Of a stretch of 64,000 nucleotides of DNA, positions 56,136 to 64,000 are shown one piece after another. A program made the position numbers and the translations under genes. The stretch covers positions 1-64,000 of the forward strand of contig NC_012528.1 of assembly GCF_000020685.1 (NCBI RefSeq), written 5' to 3'. Origin of the DNA: Deinococcus deserti VCD115. GTDB taxonomy: Bacteria; Deinococcota; Deinococci; Deinococcales; Deinococcaceae. Every line of letters starts with the position of its first letter. The first letter of the stretch is position 1. The notes under the pieces are model-generated. The model did no database searches. It had not been told where the DNA came from and was given only the letters and a program-made list of their open reading frames with translations.

Positions 56136-56534
56136 ATGCCAGAAAACGATCCGACAGCCACCGTCCGACGCATGTTCGCCGCCTTCGCCAGCGGCGACCT
56201 CGACGCGGTTCTGGAGACACTCCATGAAGACTCGCACTGGATTTACATCGGAGCGAACCCTGATCTGACCAAAGTAGAATTCCGCGGTAAAGCGGGGGTC
56301 AGGAGGTTCTTCGAACACATCCTCGAGAAGTACGAGATCACGGCGTTCACTCCCGACGAATGGATTGAGCAGGGTGACGCTGTGGTGGTCTTCGGGAGCG
56401 AAGAGGGCCGTATCCGCGCCACGGGCGCGCCGTTCCGACATGAATGGTCACAGAAGTACGTTGTGACGCACAACCTGATTTCCAGGATGACTGAATACAA
56501 TATTCGGGTGGAGCCGAAAGGCTCAGCAGACTAA
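56136..56534 (+). CDS. SnoaL-like / NTF2-fold protein
   Basis: The 132-aa frame has CCAGGAGAAGATC before the ATG. ATVRRMFAAFASGDLDAVLE then TLHEDSHWIYIGANPD and YVVTHNLISRMTEYN match the SnoaL-like ketosteroid-isomerase-related family. Such proteins are cyclases, isomerases or unknown small binders. Confidence 0.88.
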   Translation: MPENDPTATVRRMFAAFASGDLDAVLETLHEDSHWIYIGANPDLTKVEFRGKAGVRRFFEHILEKYEITAFTPDEWIEQGDAVVVFGSEEGRIRATGAPFRHEWSQKYVVTHNLISRMTEYNIRVEPKGSAD

Positions 56535-56678
56535 AGCCGTAGGGGTCTGCCGTACCAGAATGCTCGCGGTTGATCACGTGATGCGAGGCCCGGCACGTTG
56601 TCCGGATCAACGGTGTCCACGCCGGGTTCCGGAGGAGTTTTCCATTGATGCAGCCCGGTCAGGCCTGTTCCCAGGCCG

Positions 56679-57701
56679 TTAAGCTCGGAAGCGCGGAATC
56701 ACGTCCTGCCCGAAGCGCCGCATCTCTTCAAGCTGTGGGCTGAACTGAAGCAACAGCAGGTCCACGCCAGCCGCTTCATACTCGCGGATGCGCGCCGCAA
56801 TCTGCTCAGGGGTCCCGATCAGGCGGGGACGCAAGCCGCGGTTGCTCACGCTGTACTCTTCGAGACTTACCTGGCTCTCAAGCTGGCTGCCCCGGACGAA
56901 GTCCTGATACGACGCGTATGCCTGTGGGCTTTGCTGCACATCGGTGATGCGTGCCAGTTCGGCCTGTGCCTCTTCCTCAGTGTCACGGCAGATGACGTAA
57001 GCGGCCATCCCGAACTGCATGGGCGCGCCGCCCGACGTTTCACGCCGTGCGCGCAGATCGGCGATCTTTGCGGCGATGACTTCCGGCGGATCACCATGCA
57101 TGACGTAAGCGTCGGACTTCTCCGAGATAAGCTGCTTGGCACGGGGCGACTCGCCGCCCATGTACACGGTGGGCAGCTGGGCCGGTTTGGGTTCCAGGTG
57201 GGTGCCTGAGAGCTGATACAACGCTCCAGCGTGGTCCACGACCGGCTCGGTGAGCAGCCGGCGCACGACGCTCAGCCACTCCTCGGTGCGCGTGTAGCGG
57301 TCGTCGTGCTGGTCAAACGGCATCCCGTACTGCCGCGCCTCGTCAGCCCACCAGCTGCTGACCACGTTCAGGCTGACGCGGCCCGGCGCGATGGTCTCCA
57401 GCGTGCTAATCGCCTTGGCGGTCAGGGCAGGAGCGTGATAGTTCGGGCGCACTGCCATCATCAGTTCCAGATTCTGCGTCACGGCGGCCACAGCGGGCGC
57501 CAGTGTCCAGGCGTCCAGGCTTGGCGCCTGTGGACCCTTGATGTCGTTGAGATTGAGTTCCGCAATCAGGCTGAGGTCAAAGCCCAGCTGTTCGGACTGC
57601 ACGGCAACGTCGCGCACGTACGACCAGTCTGTGGTCATGTCCTCCTGTTCAACGTTGCGGAGCCAACCGCCAAAAATAGGCATCCAGTAACCAAAACGCA
57701 T
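56679..57701 (-). CDS. LLM-class flavin-dependent oxidoreductase
   Basis: The 340-aa protein has TAAGGAGACGTC before its ATG. It is a bacterial luciferase-like barrel: FGYWMPIFGGWLRNVEQEDM, GRVSLNVVSSWWADEARQYG and PTVYMGGESPRAKQLISEKS. Patterns are close to alkanesulfonate monooxygenase SsuD and dimethyl sulfone monooxygenase SfnG. It probably uses FMNH2 to oxidise a sulfur compound. No flavin reductase is adjacent. Confidence 0.9.
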   Translation of the reverse strand: MRFGYWMPIFGGWLRNVEQEDMTTDWSYVRDVAVQSEQLGFDLSLIAELNLNDIKGPQAPSLDAWTLAPAVAAVTQNLELMMAVRPNYHAPALTAKAISTLETIAPGRVSLNVVSSWWADEARQYGMPFDQHDDRYTRTEEWLSVVRRLLTEPVVDHAGALYQLSGTHLEPKPAQLPTVYMGGESPRAKQLISEKSDAYVMHGDPPEVIAAKIADLRARRETSGGAPMQFGMAAYVICRDTEEEAQAELARITDVQQSPQAYASYQDFVRGSQLESQVSLEEYSVSNRGLRPRLIGTPEQIAARIREYEAAGVDLLLLQFSPQLEEMRRFGQDVIPRFRA

Positions 57702-57825
57702 GACGTCTCCTTAAAGTGTCTGCCAAAAAGACAATCTCTTTCTGGCTGAGTGCAGTGGGTAGGTAAAAAGGGGCGCCTGGGAGATCCAGGGCGTGAAGCA
57801 GGCCTCTCCGTCTCGGGCCGCCGGT

Positions 57826-59106
57826 CTAGCAGGCGCAGGTATAACGAAACCCGAACAGCTCACCCTTGAGCACTTCGTAGAAGGGTTCGGGATCGTCGGG
57901 ATCGAGGATTCCGTCGACCAGGGTGCCGCCTGCTGGAATTTCACCCCGGATCAGGCTGAGCCACTCGTCTTTGGTGACATGCTCCTGCGGCATGACGCCC
58001 GCGCGTTCACGGACCAGCTTCACGTAGTCGCGCAGAAAGGTCCACCGCACCCCATCCCGCTGCTGCGGGGCGTCGAACGCCTCGCCAATGGCGTCGCGGT
58101 AGGCCAGCGATGGCAGATCGATGCCGCTGGCGATGGGCAACCCGATCCATTTCCAGCTGCGGGTGTTCACATCGAGCAGGAGGTGCTCGCCTGTATCAGG
58201 GTCCTGCACGAACTCGATCTCGCTGATGCCGTGAAAGCCCAGCGCCTGTAACACCCGCACGCCCCGCTCGGCGATTTCAGGAACAAACCGGGCGTCTGCC
58301 AGGCAGGAGGTGCCGAAATCAGGCGGGTACTGTTCGAGCTTGCGTCCGACAAACACGCCACGCGGACGGCTTTGCGCGTCAAGGTAGCTGCAGACACTGT
58401 AAAAGCCGCCCGGCCGGGTCCGAACGATGCGCTGGGCGACCAGCCGAAGACCCTGCTGCGCCGCTTCCTGCACGCGGGCTTCAAACTCACTGGGAGTTTG
58501 CACGACAAAGACCTTGGCCCGGAAGGCTTCGTAAAAGGCGCGCGACTCATCGGGTTTGAGGATGACGGGGTACGGCACCTGCGCTGCAACCTGCCGCACC
58601 TGTTCGTGTGGCCCTGCAGCCAGGTCTGCCACAGGCACGCCGTCCAGATACCAGCTTTGCGGAATGGGAATGCCAAGTTTCTCCGCGGCCCGGTACAGGC
58701 TGGTCTTGTTCAGGGCCGTGTCAATCACATCCTGTCCACTGAACGGCACATGGTAGAAACGCTCCAGCTCGGTTTTATGGCGCGAAGTGGCGAACACCCA
58801 GTCGTCATTCGTAGGAAAGAGAACCGGTTTCTGTGCGAAGTGCGGGCCCAGGTCAAGGAGGAAGTCGGTGAACTCGCGCCCGCCGTCCGCCACGTCCGGG
58901 CATAGGGCCAGGGCGCTGAGGTGCCGGCTCCGCTGTCCCAGGCCGCCGCCTTCGCGGTCCAGGCCAAGAACCGGGATGCCCTGTCGTCCCAGACTGCGCG
59001 CAATGGCGAGTGCGGTGATGTGAGTGTTGAAAGTGATCGCGGCGGGCAGACCCACCCCGTTGAGCTGGTCAATTGCAGCAAGCAGGTCGGAACGTTCAGT
59101 AATCAT
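57826..59106 (-). CDS. ATP-grasp enzyme (carbamoyl-phosphate synthase large-chain-like)
   Basis: The ATG at 59106 overlaps the racemase stop (ATGA) and gives 426 aa. The ATP-grasp fold has a preATP-grasp domain (GLPAAITFNTHITALAIARS), an ATP lid (PYPVILKPDESRAFYEAFRA) and metal ligands in EIEFVQDPDTGEHLLLDVNT. It would ligate a carboxylate to an amine or another acceptor, with ATP. Coupled to a racemase and a D-cysteine desulfhydrase-like gene, it may build or modify a D-amino-acid compound. Confidence 0.85.
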   Translation of the reverse strand: MITERSDLLAAIDQLNGVGLPAAITFNTHITALAIARSLGRQGIPVLGLDREGGGLGQRSRHLSALALCPDVADGGREFTDFLLDLGPHFAQKPVLFPTNDDWVFATSRHKTELERFYHVPFSGQDVIDTALNKTSLYRAAEKLGIPIPQSWYLDGVPVADLAAGPHEQVRQVAAQVPYPVILKPDESRAFYEAFRAKVFVVQTPSEFEARVQEAAQQGLRLVAQRIVRTRPGGFYSVCSYLDAQSRPRGVFVGRKLEQYPPDFGTSCLADARFVPEIAERGVRVLQALGFHGISEIEFVQDPDTGEHLLLDVNTRSWKWIGLPIASGIDLPSLAYRDAIGEAFDAPQQRDGVRWTFLRDYVKLVRERAGVMPQEHVTKDEWLSLIRGEIPAGGTLVDGILDPDDPEPFYEVLKGELFGFRYTCAC

Positions 59107-59834
59107 GCGGGGGTCTTCACACTTCTTTCGGGAAGGGGCACCAGGCCCCGGGCGTACTGGAGCGTGCGCTCCACAAGGACATCGGTCGAGTTGACGAGCG
59201 GCACGGGCACATCCTGCGCGTCCAGCACCAGAGGGACCTCGGTGCATCCTGCCACCAGCACCTCGGCCCCCGAATCCACCAGTTCTAGCGCAAGCGTACG
59301 CATCTCAGCCCGGACGCGGGGACCGGTGTCTCCCGCCTTAATCTGGTACAGGAGGTCCATGAAGCGCGCCAGAGCGGAGCCTTCCAGGGCAAGGGTACTG
59401 ACGCCATACGGCGCGAAAGCTGACTGGTACAGACCGGCGCCGAGGCAGGTGCTGGTGGCAAGCAGGCCGACCCGTTGCAGTCCCGGCTGTTCACGCAGAG
59501 CTGCGTCCCGCGTCTCCTCGATCAGGCTGACGAAAGGAAGGGTGGTGGCGTTGAGGATGTCCTCCTCAAAGGCGTGCGCGGTGTTGCATACCATCACCAG
59601 AAAGTCTGCGCCGGAGGCCTGCAGCCCGCGCGCCATCTGCGCCAGTACGGGGCCGGGGGACTCGCCCCGGCCGGACAGCGCGGCGTTACGGTCGGGAACA
59701 CCGGGATTGTTGTCAATCAGAAGGCGGAGATGGTCCTGGTCACTCCTGGCCCCAGCCCGGCGCAAGACTTTGGCAAAGAAATCCAGCGTGGCCTCCGGAC
59801 CCATGCCACCCAGCACGCCGACAGCCCTGTTCAT
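59103..59834 (-). CDS. Aspartate/glutamate racemase-family protein
   Basis: The 243-aa protein overlaps both neighbours by 4 bases. The two catalytic cysteines are Cys83 (VMVCNTAHAF) and Cys197 (VAGCTEVPL), and the N-terminus is VGVLGGMGPEATLDFFAKVL. It interconverts L- and D-aspartate or glutamate or a related amino acid. Length is normal. Confidence 0.9.
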   Translation of the reverse strand: MNRAVGVLGGMGPEATLDFFAKVLRRAGARSDQDHLRLLIDNNPGVPDRNAALSGRGESPGPVLAQMARGLQASGADFLVMVCNTAHAFEEDILNATTLPFVSLIEETRDAALREQPGLQRVGLLATSTCLGAGLYQSAFAPYGVSTLALEGSALARFMDLLYQIKAGDTGPRVRAEMRTLALELVDSGAEVLVAGCTEVPLVLDAQDVPVPLVNSTDVLVERTLQYARGLVPLPERSVKTPA

Positions 59835-60826
59835 GCGAGAAGCACGTCCTGGTAGGCATAAAGCGCGGGTGCTCCCCCGGTGTGCACAAACAGGACCTTC
59901 TGCCCCGGCTTGAATTCGCCCCGGCGCACAAGGCCAATGAGTCCTGCCATCGCTTTGCCGGTATAGACCGGGTCAAGCAGGATGCCTTCCAGGCGTGCGA
60001 GAAGCTGAACGGCCTCGACCATATCGGTGGTCGGTAGAGAATAGCCCGGCCCCACCCACTCATCCAGAGCCCGCACCGTTTCCCGGGGAATCTCTGGCAC
60101 GCCCAGCAGCTCCGCCGTCTGTTGTGCGAGGGCGTGCACGTTGCCTTCCTGCGTCTCGCGCTCGCGACGGACGTTGATTCCCGTCAGCGGGAGGTGTGCG
60201 TTGTTGCCGGTCAAACCGACAAGCAAACCAGCATGCGTGCCGGCACTGCCACTGGCACACACAATATGATCGAGGTCCAGGCCCATCCTGTAGGTCTGCC
60301 CCAGAATTTCTTCGGCGCAGGCGACATATCCCAGCGCTCCAAGGGCGTTTGAGCCGCCCCCGGGAATGACATAGCCCTTACGGCCCTCCCGGGCAAGATC
60401 GTCGGCAATGCTCTGCATGGTGCCCGCCAGGTCGGCGCCACCTTCCACCACGGTGAGGCTTTCGGCTCCCAGAAGCCGGAACAGGAAGTTGTTGCCGCTG
60501 GCGTTTTCCTGGTAACTTCCCGCCACACGCTCTTCAAGCACCAGGCGGCACTGGAGGCCTTCTTTAACGGCAGCAGCCAGTGTCAGGCGGCAGTGGTTGG
60601 ATTGGACCGCTCCGACGGTGATCAGGGTGTCGGCGCCGCGCGCGAGAGCATCGGCCACCAGGAATTCCAGTTTGCGCGTTTTGTTGCCGCCTCCAGTCAG
60701 GCCGGTCAGGTCGTCCCGCTTGATGTAGATGTCTGGCCCGCCGAGAAAAGCGCTGAGGCGCTCGAGTTTCTCGATAGGTGTGGGATCGGCCGTGTACTGA
60801 CGCCGTGGGAAGCGGGCAAGATGCAT
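59831..60826 (-). CDS. dcyD: D-cysteine desulfhydrase / ACC-deaminase-family PLP enzyme
   Basis: The 331-aa protein has AAGGAGGATTCC before its ATG. PLP Lys49 is in TGGGNKTRKLEFLV, and GAVQSNHCRLTLAAAVKEGL and SGSAGTHAGLLVGL are present, as in DcyD. The fold is type II PLP. It splits D-cysteine to pyruvate, ammonia and sulfide; ACC deaminase is the alternative, but operon content favours D-amino acids. First gene of a three-gene overlapping operon. Confidence 0.85.
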   Translation of the reverse strand: MHLARFPRRQYTADPTPIEKLERLSAFLGGPDIYIKRDDLTGLTGGGNKTRKLEFLVADALARGADTLITVGAVQSNHCRLTLAAAVKEGLQCRLVLEERVAGSYQENASGNNFLFRLLGAESLTVVEGGADLAGTMQSIADDLAREGRKGYVIPGGGSNALGALGYVACAEEILGQTYRMGLDLDHIVCASGSAGTHAGLLVGLTGNNAHLPLTGINVRRERETQEGNVHALAQQTAELLGVPEIPRETVRALDEWVGPGYSLPTTDMVEAVQLLARLEGILLDPVYTGKAMAGLIGLVRRGEFKPGQKVLFVHTGGAPALYAYQDVLLA

Positions 60827-60848
60827 GGAATCCTCCTTAAAATCTGAC

Positions 60849-60884
60849 TCAACCTATATTGGTTGATAAACCTTGTCAACAAGG
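60849..60884. promoter_or_regulatory. Promoter with two operator-like palindromes before dcyD
   Basis: TCAACC-TATATT-GGTTGA (60849-60866) and CCTTGT-CA-ACAAGG (60871-60884) are perfect inverted repeats. On the minus strand TTGACA (60874-60879) sits in the second, and TAGGTT (60851-60856) at 17-bp spacing, or TATAGG at 15 bp, sits in the first. Confidence 0.7.
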
Positions 60885-61696
60885 CAAACAGGCCTCAGTC
60901 AGGGTCAACTGTTGGGTGCGCTGATGGACCGAGGAAAGTAGTTGGAAGTGCGTGACACAGCTGGACCAGATTGAACAGGTGTGGCCTGCGCGACCCTGAT
61001 TTCGGGTGGCCACCATAAGCATCCGACGACGATACAAGGGTAGCCAGCAGATCAAAGATTTCCTTGAAAACGAAGTGTACGCCATTCAAGGGGTCCAAGG
61101 GGCTCTGGAAAACAAGGCGGCTTTCACCATTCGTTCAGAGGAGCGCGGGTGGAGATTGGCTGAAGTGACCAGATGGGCCTGGTGCGTGAAGCGATGGCGG
61201 CAACGCAGGCGTCGAAATTCTCGAGGCTATGGGAAAACCAGGCCGCCAGTCGTGAGCGATCATGCTTTCAGCGCCGCAGAGGTATGCCGTAACAGAAACG
61301 TAGCTGAACGGGCAATCCGAAAAAGGAAGCTGATCAGGCTGGTTCACAACCGGGGATACTTCTGAAGCAGCGCGCCCGACTCGATAAGCTTCACAAGCCC
61401 CGGATCACTCACAGGCTCATGTTTGTCCCCCACGGCCCTTCCCCCACCGCGCGGGGAAAGTCGTACACCCCTGCGACACCTTTTGACAGGAGATTGATTG
61501 TCCTGGCAACCCGCCTCGTACCTGAGCAAGGGCGCATGCCACGGTTTACGGCGTGGCATACGCCCTATAAGGGCGATGAGCATCAACCCAGGCACTCGGT
61601 CGTACCATACTTGTCAACGGTCTGTTGCACGGACGCCTCTTTCAGAGAAAGCATTCGCAGGTTCACGCACTGCAGCTTTTGCACCCACGCGTCTTA
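60885..61696. other. Non-coding stretch of about 800 bp before the insertion element
   Basis: It contains a strong hairpin (ATGCCACG / CGTGGCAT, 61536-61559). A short minus-strand frame ending at 61344 reads GDKHEPVSDPGLVKLIESGA and LLQKYPRL, which could be a gene scrap. No intact gene is supported. Confidence 0.4.
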
Positions 61697-62747
61697 TTGA
61701 TACCTGCGTAATTTGGGAACAGCTTACCCTGCGGCTATGCCACAGATTTGGCGGCCTGAAAGGCTGACCCGTCCTCAACTGGAGGAACGGCGTTTGTTCG
61801 CGGAACCCTACATCCGAGAGGACAAGCTCAGTTCCGCTCAGCTCAGCGAGCTGTGCGGCGTGGGTTCCAGCACCGTCCGAAAATGGCGTCAACGACTGCG
61901 TCACCAAGGTTCACTGGAAGCGACCTTTGCCTGAGGCCCGCCCAGACGCCTCCCGGATGAGCAGATAGCGGATGTGATGGCTCTGCTGCAAGCAGGGCCT
62001 GATCCACACTTTTACCCCGACCAACGCTGGACCTGCCCCCGAGTGCAGGAAGTCATCGGCGTGAAATTTGACGTCTGGTACCACGTGGATCACCTGAGTC
62101 GCTTACTCCATGCGTGGGGGTTCTCACGGCAAAAACCGACGAAGCGGGCAGCAGAACAAGATCAAGAAGCGGTCATGTCCTGGATCCAAATGTGGGGCCT
62201 GAGCTCGAAAAGAAGGTGGAAGACGGAGAAACGCTTGCTTTTCTAGTTGAAGTGGGTTTCAGTTTGAAACCCACGGTATCGCGGACTTGGGCGCCGTGTG
62301 GGCAGAGCCCAGTGCTCGACGCCAAAACGAACTGGGACAAGGTGTCGACGATTGGGGCGATCACGACGACAGGCAGTTCTTGCAGCAGACTCATCAGGCC
62401 GCCATCAAAGGCACCCAGGTCATCCATTTCCTGACCCATCTGCTCCGACATGTGCCTGGGAAGGTCACAGTGATCCCAAGCATTCACAAAACGAAGGCGC
62501 TGAGCGCCTTCGTCGCCGGTGAGGTTCGTCTGTCTCTCAAGTATCTGCCGCCGTACTCACCAGAGTTGAATCCTATTGAACTGGTCTGGGCCTACATCAA
62601 GCAACACATGTTGGCGAATTTCTGTCCAAAAGATTTGCTCACTCTGAAGTCACGACCGCTTCAGGCGTGGCAGCGTGTTTGGTACATCCAACTCTCGACC
62701 CGATTGTTTTACGGCAGCCAAGCGTGACCGATTTAAGAAGGTATCAA
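61697..62747 (+). mobile_element. IS630-type insertion sequence
   Basis: The 1051-bp element is bounded by imperfect terminal inverted repeats: TTGATACCTGCGTAATTTGG at the left and TTGATACCTTCTTAAATCGG (reverse complement) at the right. TA is present at both outer edges (61695-61696 and 62748-62749), matching the TA target duplication of the IS630/Tc1 group. Its transposase is frameshifted. Confidence 0.9.
61737..62727 (+). pseudogene. IS630-family transposase, frameshifted
   Basis: The N-terminal part (PQIWRPERLTRPQLEERRLF then SELCGVGSSTVRKWRQRLRH, an HTH) is in one frame to 61934. The next piece (RVQEVIGVKFDVWYHVDHLS) lies in another from about 61974. VEVGFSLKPTVSRTWAPCGQ and SIHKTKALSAFVAGEVRLSL, then YLPPYSPELNPIELVWAYIK, lie in further frames. 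The DDE-type order is recognisable, but at least three frameshifts break it, and the usual DNA(S/C)IH motif reads PSIH. It is inactive in cis. Confidence 0.85.
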
Positions 62748-63229
62748 TAATGGCGGAGGGTCACAGCGAGGAGCCGGATTGCACCCAGGTGATAAGCACT
62801 GTGCGTCAGGATGCTCAAAAAACCACCGATGGGCTCGTCGTCCCAGACCTCAATCTGATGGAGGTGCGTCATGGCAGCGGCATACTCATCACGAATTGCC
62901 CGCTTGAGGTCGCTCCATTCCTCAGGGGTGACCGTACGGGTTTCCCAACTTCCCGGCCAGTCAGGTCGCACATCTTCCTCCTGGGCGATGAAGCGGCGGA
63001 GAATGTGGATGTAATAGCGAATGTGTTCCGTGTGCGCCGCAATGGTTGCTCCATCCGGCTTCAGAGGTGTTGAGGCGAGTTCATGATCAAGATCATCTAG
63101 TGTTTCAAAGACGCTCCCGTGGCCTCTCCCATCGATGTAATGGCTTCCTTGGCCGCCTGTCCCTTCAAAGGTTTCGCGGAGAAGATCGGTTAAGTTGCTG
63201 AGGTAGTCCGGAGCATCAACCGTAGGCAT
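62744..63229 (-). CDS. DinB-like protein with IS-altered C-terminus
   Basis: The 161-aa frame has TGGAGGCACT before its ATG. DAPDYLSNLTDLLRETFEGT, AAHTEHIRYYIHILRRFIAQ and GFLSILTHSAYHLGAIRLLA match the DinB four-helix bundle with three metal His. The family includes thiol-linked hydrolases and transferases, often stress-induced. The frame ends ..LRHY-TGA, where TGA lies in the right end of the insertion element. Without it the sequence would read ..LRH then TAA, so only one residue is added. Confidence 0.85.
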   Translation of the reverse strand: MPTVDAPDYLSNLTDLLRETFEGTGGQGSHYIDGRGHGSVFETLDDLDHELASTPLKPDGATIAAHTEHIRYYIHILRRFIAQEEDVRPDWPGSWETRTVTPEEWSDLKRAIRDEYAAAMTHLHQIEVWDDEPIGGFLSILTHSAYHLGAIRLLAVTLRHY

Positions 63230-63242
63230 AGTGCCTCCAGCG

Positions 63243-63256
63243 CGCCTTATAAGGCG
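63243..63256. promoter_or_regulatory. Palindrome with -10-like core upstream of dinB-like gene
   Basis: CGCCTTATAAGGCG is a perfect 14-bp palindrome 14 bp before the start codon. It contains TATAAG on the minus strand. Confidence 0.4.
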
Positions 63257-63521
63257 ACGCAGAATAAGTGGGGCGTGGGCGACGCGTTGGCCTCGCCTTG
63301 TGGTGACTCAATTCGGTTTAAGTGGGGAGTACGAAGCGTGGTTGGCCATGACACACCTGTCGGCGCATACGCGAGATCAGCGGAGGCGCGCGGAACACTG
63401 CACACTCTACGCGGTTTATGACGTGTGAGGTCTGTTGGCCTCACTGTTCCTTATCTACGCAGGCATCAATACTGGCAACCACGTCATGGCCTGAAAAGCG
63501 CAGGCGGTTGAACTCGTCACA

Positions 63522-64000
63522 TCAGAAGCTGCCGCCGCCGCCCACGCGCACACCCTGGTAATAGGCATACGCAGCGCTGTAACAGGCTGGTTCGGCATAC
63601 CAGGATTTTGCGGCGCAAATCACTTTCATGTTGCTGTAAAACACGTCGTCACTGGTCTTTCGGTTGGCATCTGTTCGTTGATAGACTTTGAGATTCCGGT
63701 ACGCAAAGTCATGAACGTTGCAAGCGGGGCGAAAGTCTTCCCGGTAGCCGAGACCGAGTCCGTCGGGTGCGCTGCATCCATCCCGTGTCCAGTTCAGGCC
63801 GCTATAGGGCAGTGTGGTGCCGGCATAGCTCGCGTATTGACCGTTGTAATAAGTGACCGTCCTCCAGCCGACACGCTTGATATAAGCCAGGCGGTCAGCA
63901 GCAAGATCCTGGCCTGTGATCGTTGGTGTCTCTGGGAAACTCAGAACTGTAGGCCGCTCGCCATAAGCTTCCTGAAGCGCCTGAACCAGTCCTGGATCGT
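63522..64000 (-). CDS. Prokaryotic phospholipase A2, 5' end outside the window
   Basis: An open minus-strand frame runs from the window edge to a TGA at 63522, giving 158 visible residues. [20 protein letters not shown], then [14 protein letters not shown], carries the PLA2 catalytic His-Asp pair (HDFAYRN) and the Cys framework. The tail reads [20 protein letters not shown] with paired cysteines, as in secreted actinobacterial and fungal PLA2 (Pfam PF09056 type). It hydrolyses the sn-2 ester of phospholipids and is normally exported; the signal peptide would be beyond the edge. Confidence 0.85.
   Translation of the reverse strand, partial: DPGLVQALQEAYGERPTVLSFPETPTITGQDLAADRLAYIKRVGWRTVTYYNGQYASYAGTTLPYSGLNWTRDGCSAPDGLGLGYREDFRPACNVHDFAYRNLKVYQRTDANRKTSDDVFYSNMKVICAAKSWYAEPACYSAAYAYYQGVRVGGGGSF

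Noticed and set aside
63815..63855. Third copy of the GACCGTTGTA-containing repeat
   Set aside because: Only TTGACCGTTGTAATA is shared and it lies inside the PLA2 gene; probably chance.

Overview
The window looks like a secondary replicon (plasmid or megaplasmid) of a Deinococcus species. It opens with a ParA/ParB partition pair. It carries an HU protein with the lysine/alanine-rich N-terminal tail usual in Deinococcus. It also carries a complete recA preceded by a 17-bp TTATG-N7-CATAA palindrome, the DdrO-controlled radiation/desiccation response motif (RDRM). A plasmid-borne recA is known from D. deserti, so a D. deserti-like replicon is my best guess, but species and replicon are inferred. 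No rRNA, complete tRNA or CRISPR array was seen.

Layout. 0-5.7 kb: a truncated Phd/YefM-like ORF, parA, parB, an HD-domain remnant, a three-PAS histidine kinase, then a frameshifted gene remnant. 5.7-10.3 kb: serine hydrolase, nucleotidyltransferase-like protein, HU, a tRNA-like hairpin and an NTF2-like protein. 10.8-20.1 kb: a FadR-type regulator divergent from a sugar operon (binding protein, two permeases, DapA-type lyase, PfkB kinase, fucose-isomerase-like protein, FGGY kinase). 20.4-28.9 kb: an orphan amino-acid-type binding protein, a methyltransferase, a PAS/GAF/GGDEF protein, and an Amadori-product cluster (FrlR-like regulator, FrlB-like deglycase, FrlD-like kinase, second binding protein). 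29.2-38.9 kb: recA, sulfatase, small proteins, a gamma-carbonic-anhydrase-like protein, a D-aminoacylase-type amidohydrolase, an alpha/beta hydrolase and an ABM-domain protein. 39.4-46.3 kb: a 1426-aa GAF/PAS/GGDEF/HD-GYP protein, then a three-gene cassette of subtilase, small I9-like protein and Trypco2-like protein. 46.9-57.7 kb: secreted proteins, tandem UspA, two half-size DMT transporters with a MarR regulator and a 31-bp operator, CYTH protein, cysteine-synthase-like enzyme, a secreted protein split by a frameshift, and an LLM oxidoreductase. 57.8-64 kb: an overlapping operon (D-cysteine desulfhydrase-like, Asp/Glu racemase, ATP-grasp), an IS630-type element inserted in the stop codon of a DinB-like gene, and a phospholipase A2 gene cut by the window edge.

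How it fits together. Most of the window is accessory catabolism and sensing. Several genes handle unusual amino acids: fructosamine deglycation, D-amino-acid deacylation, D-cysteine breakdown and amino-acid racemisation, alongside two orphan amino-acid-type binding proteins. The least explained set is the subtilase/I9/Trypco2 cassette, which has no secretion signals and resembles peptidase-based biological-conflict modules. Damaged genes (HD remnant, 4.9-5.7 kb remnant, GNAT fragment, split secreted protein, degenerate transposase) show active decay typical of a plasmid.
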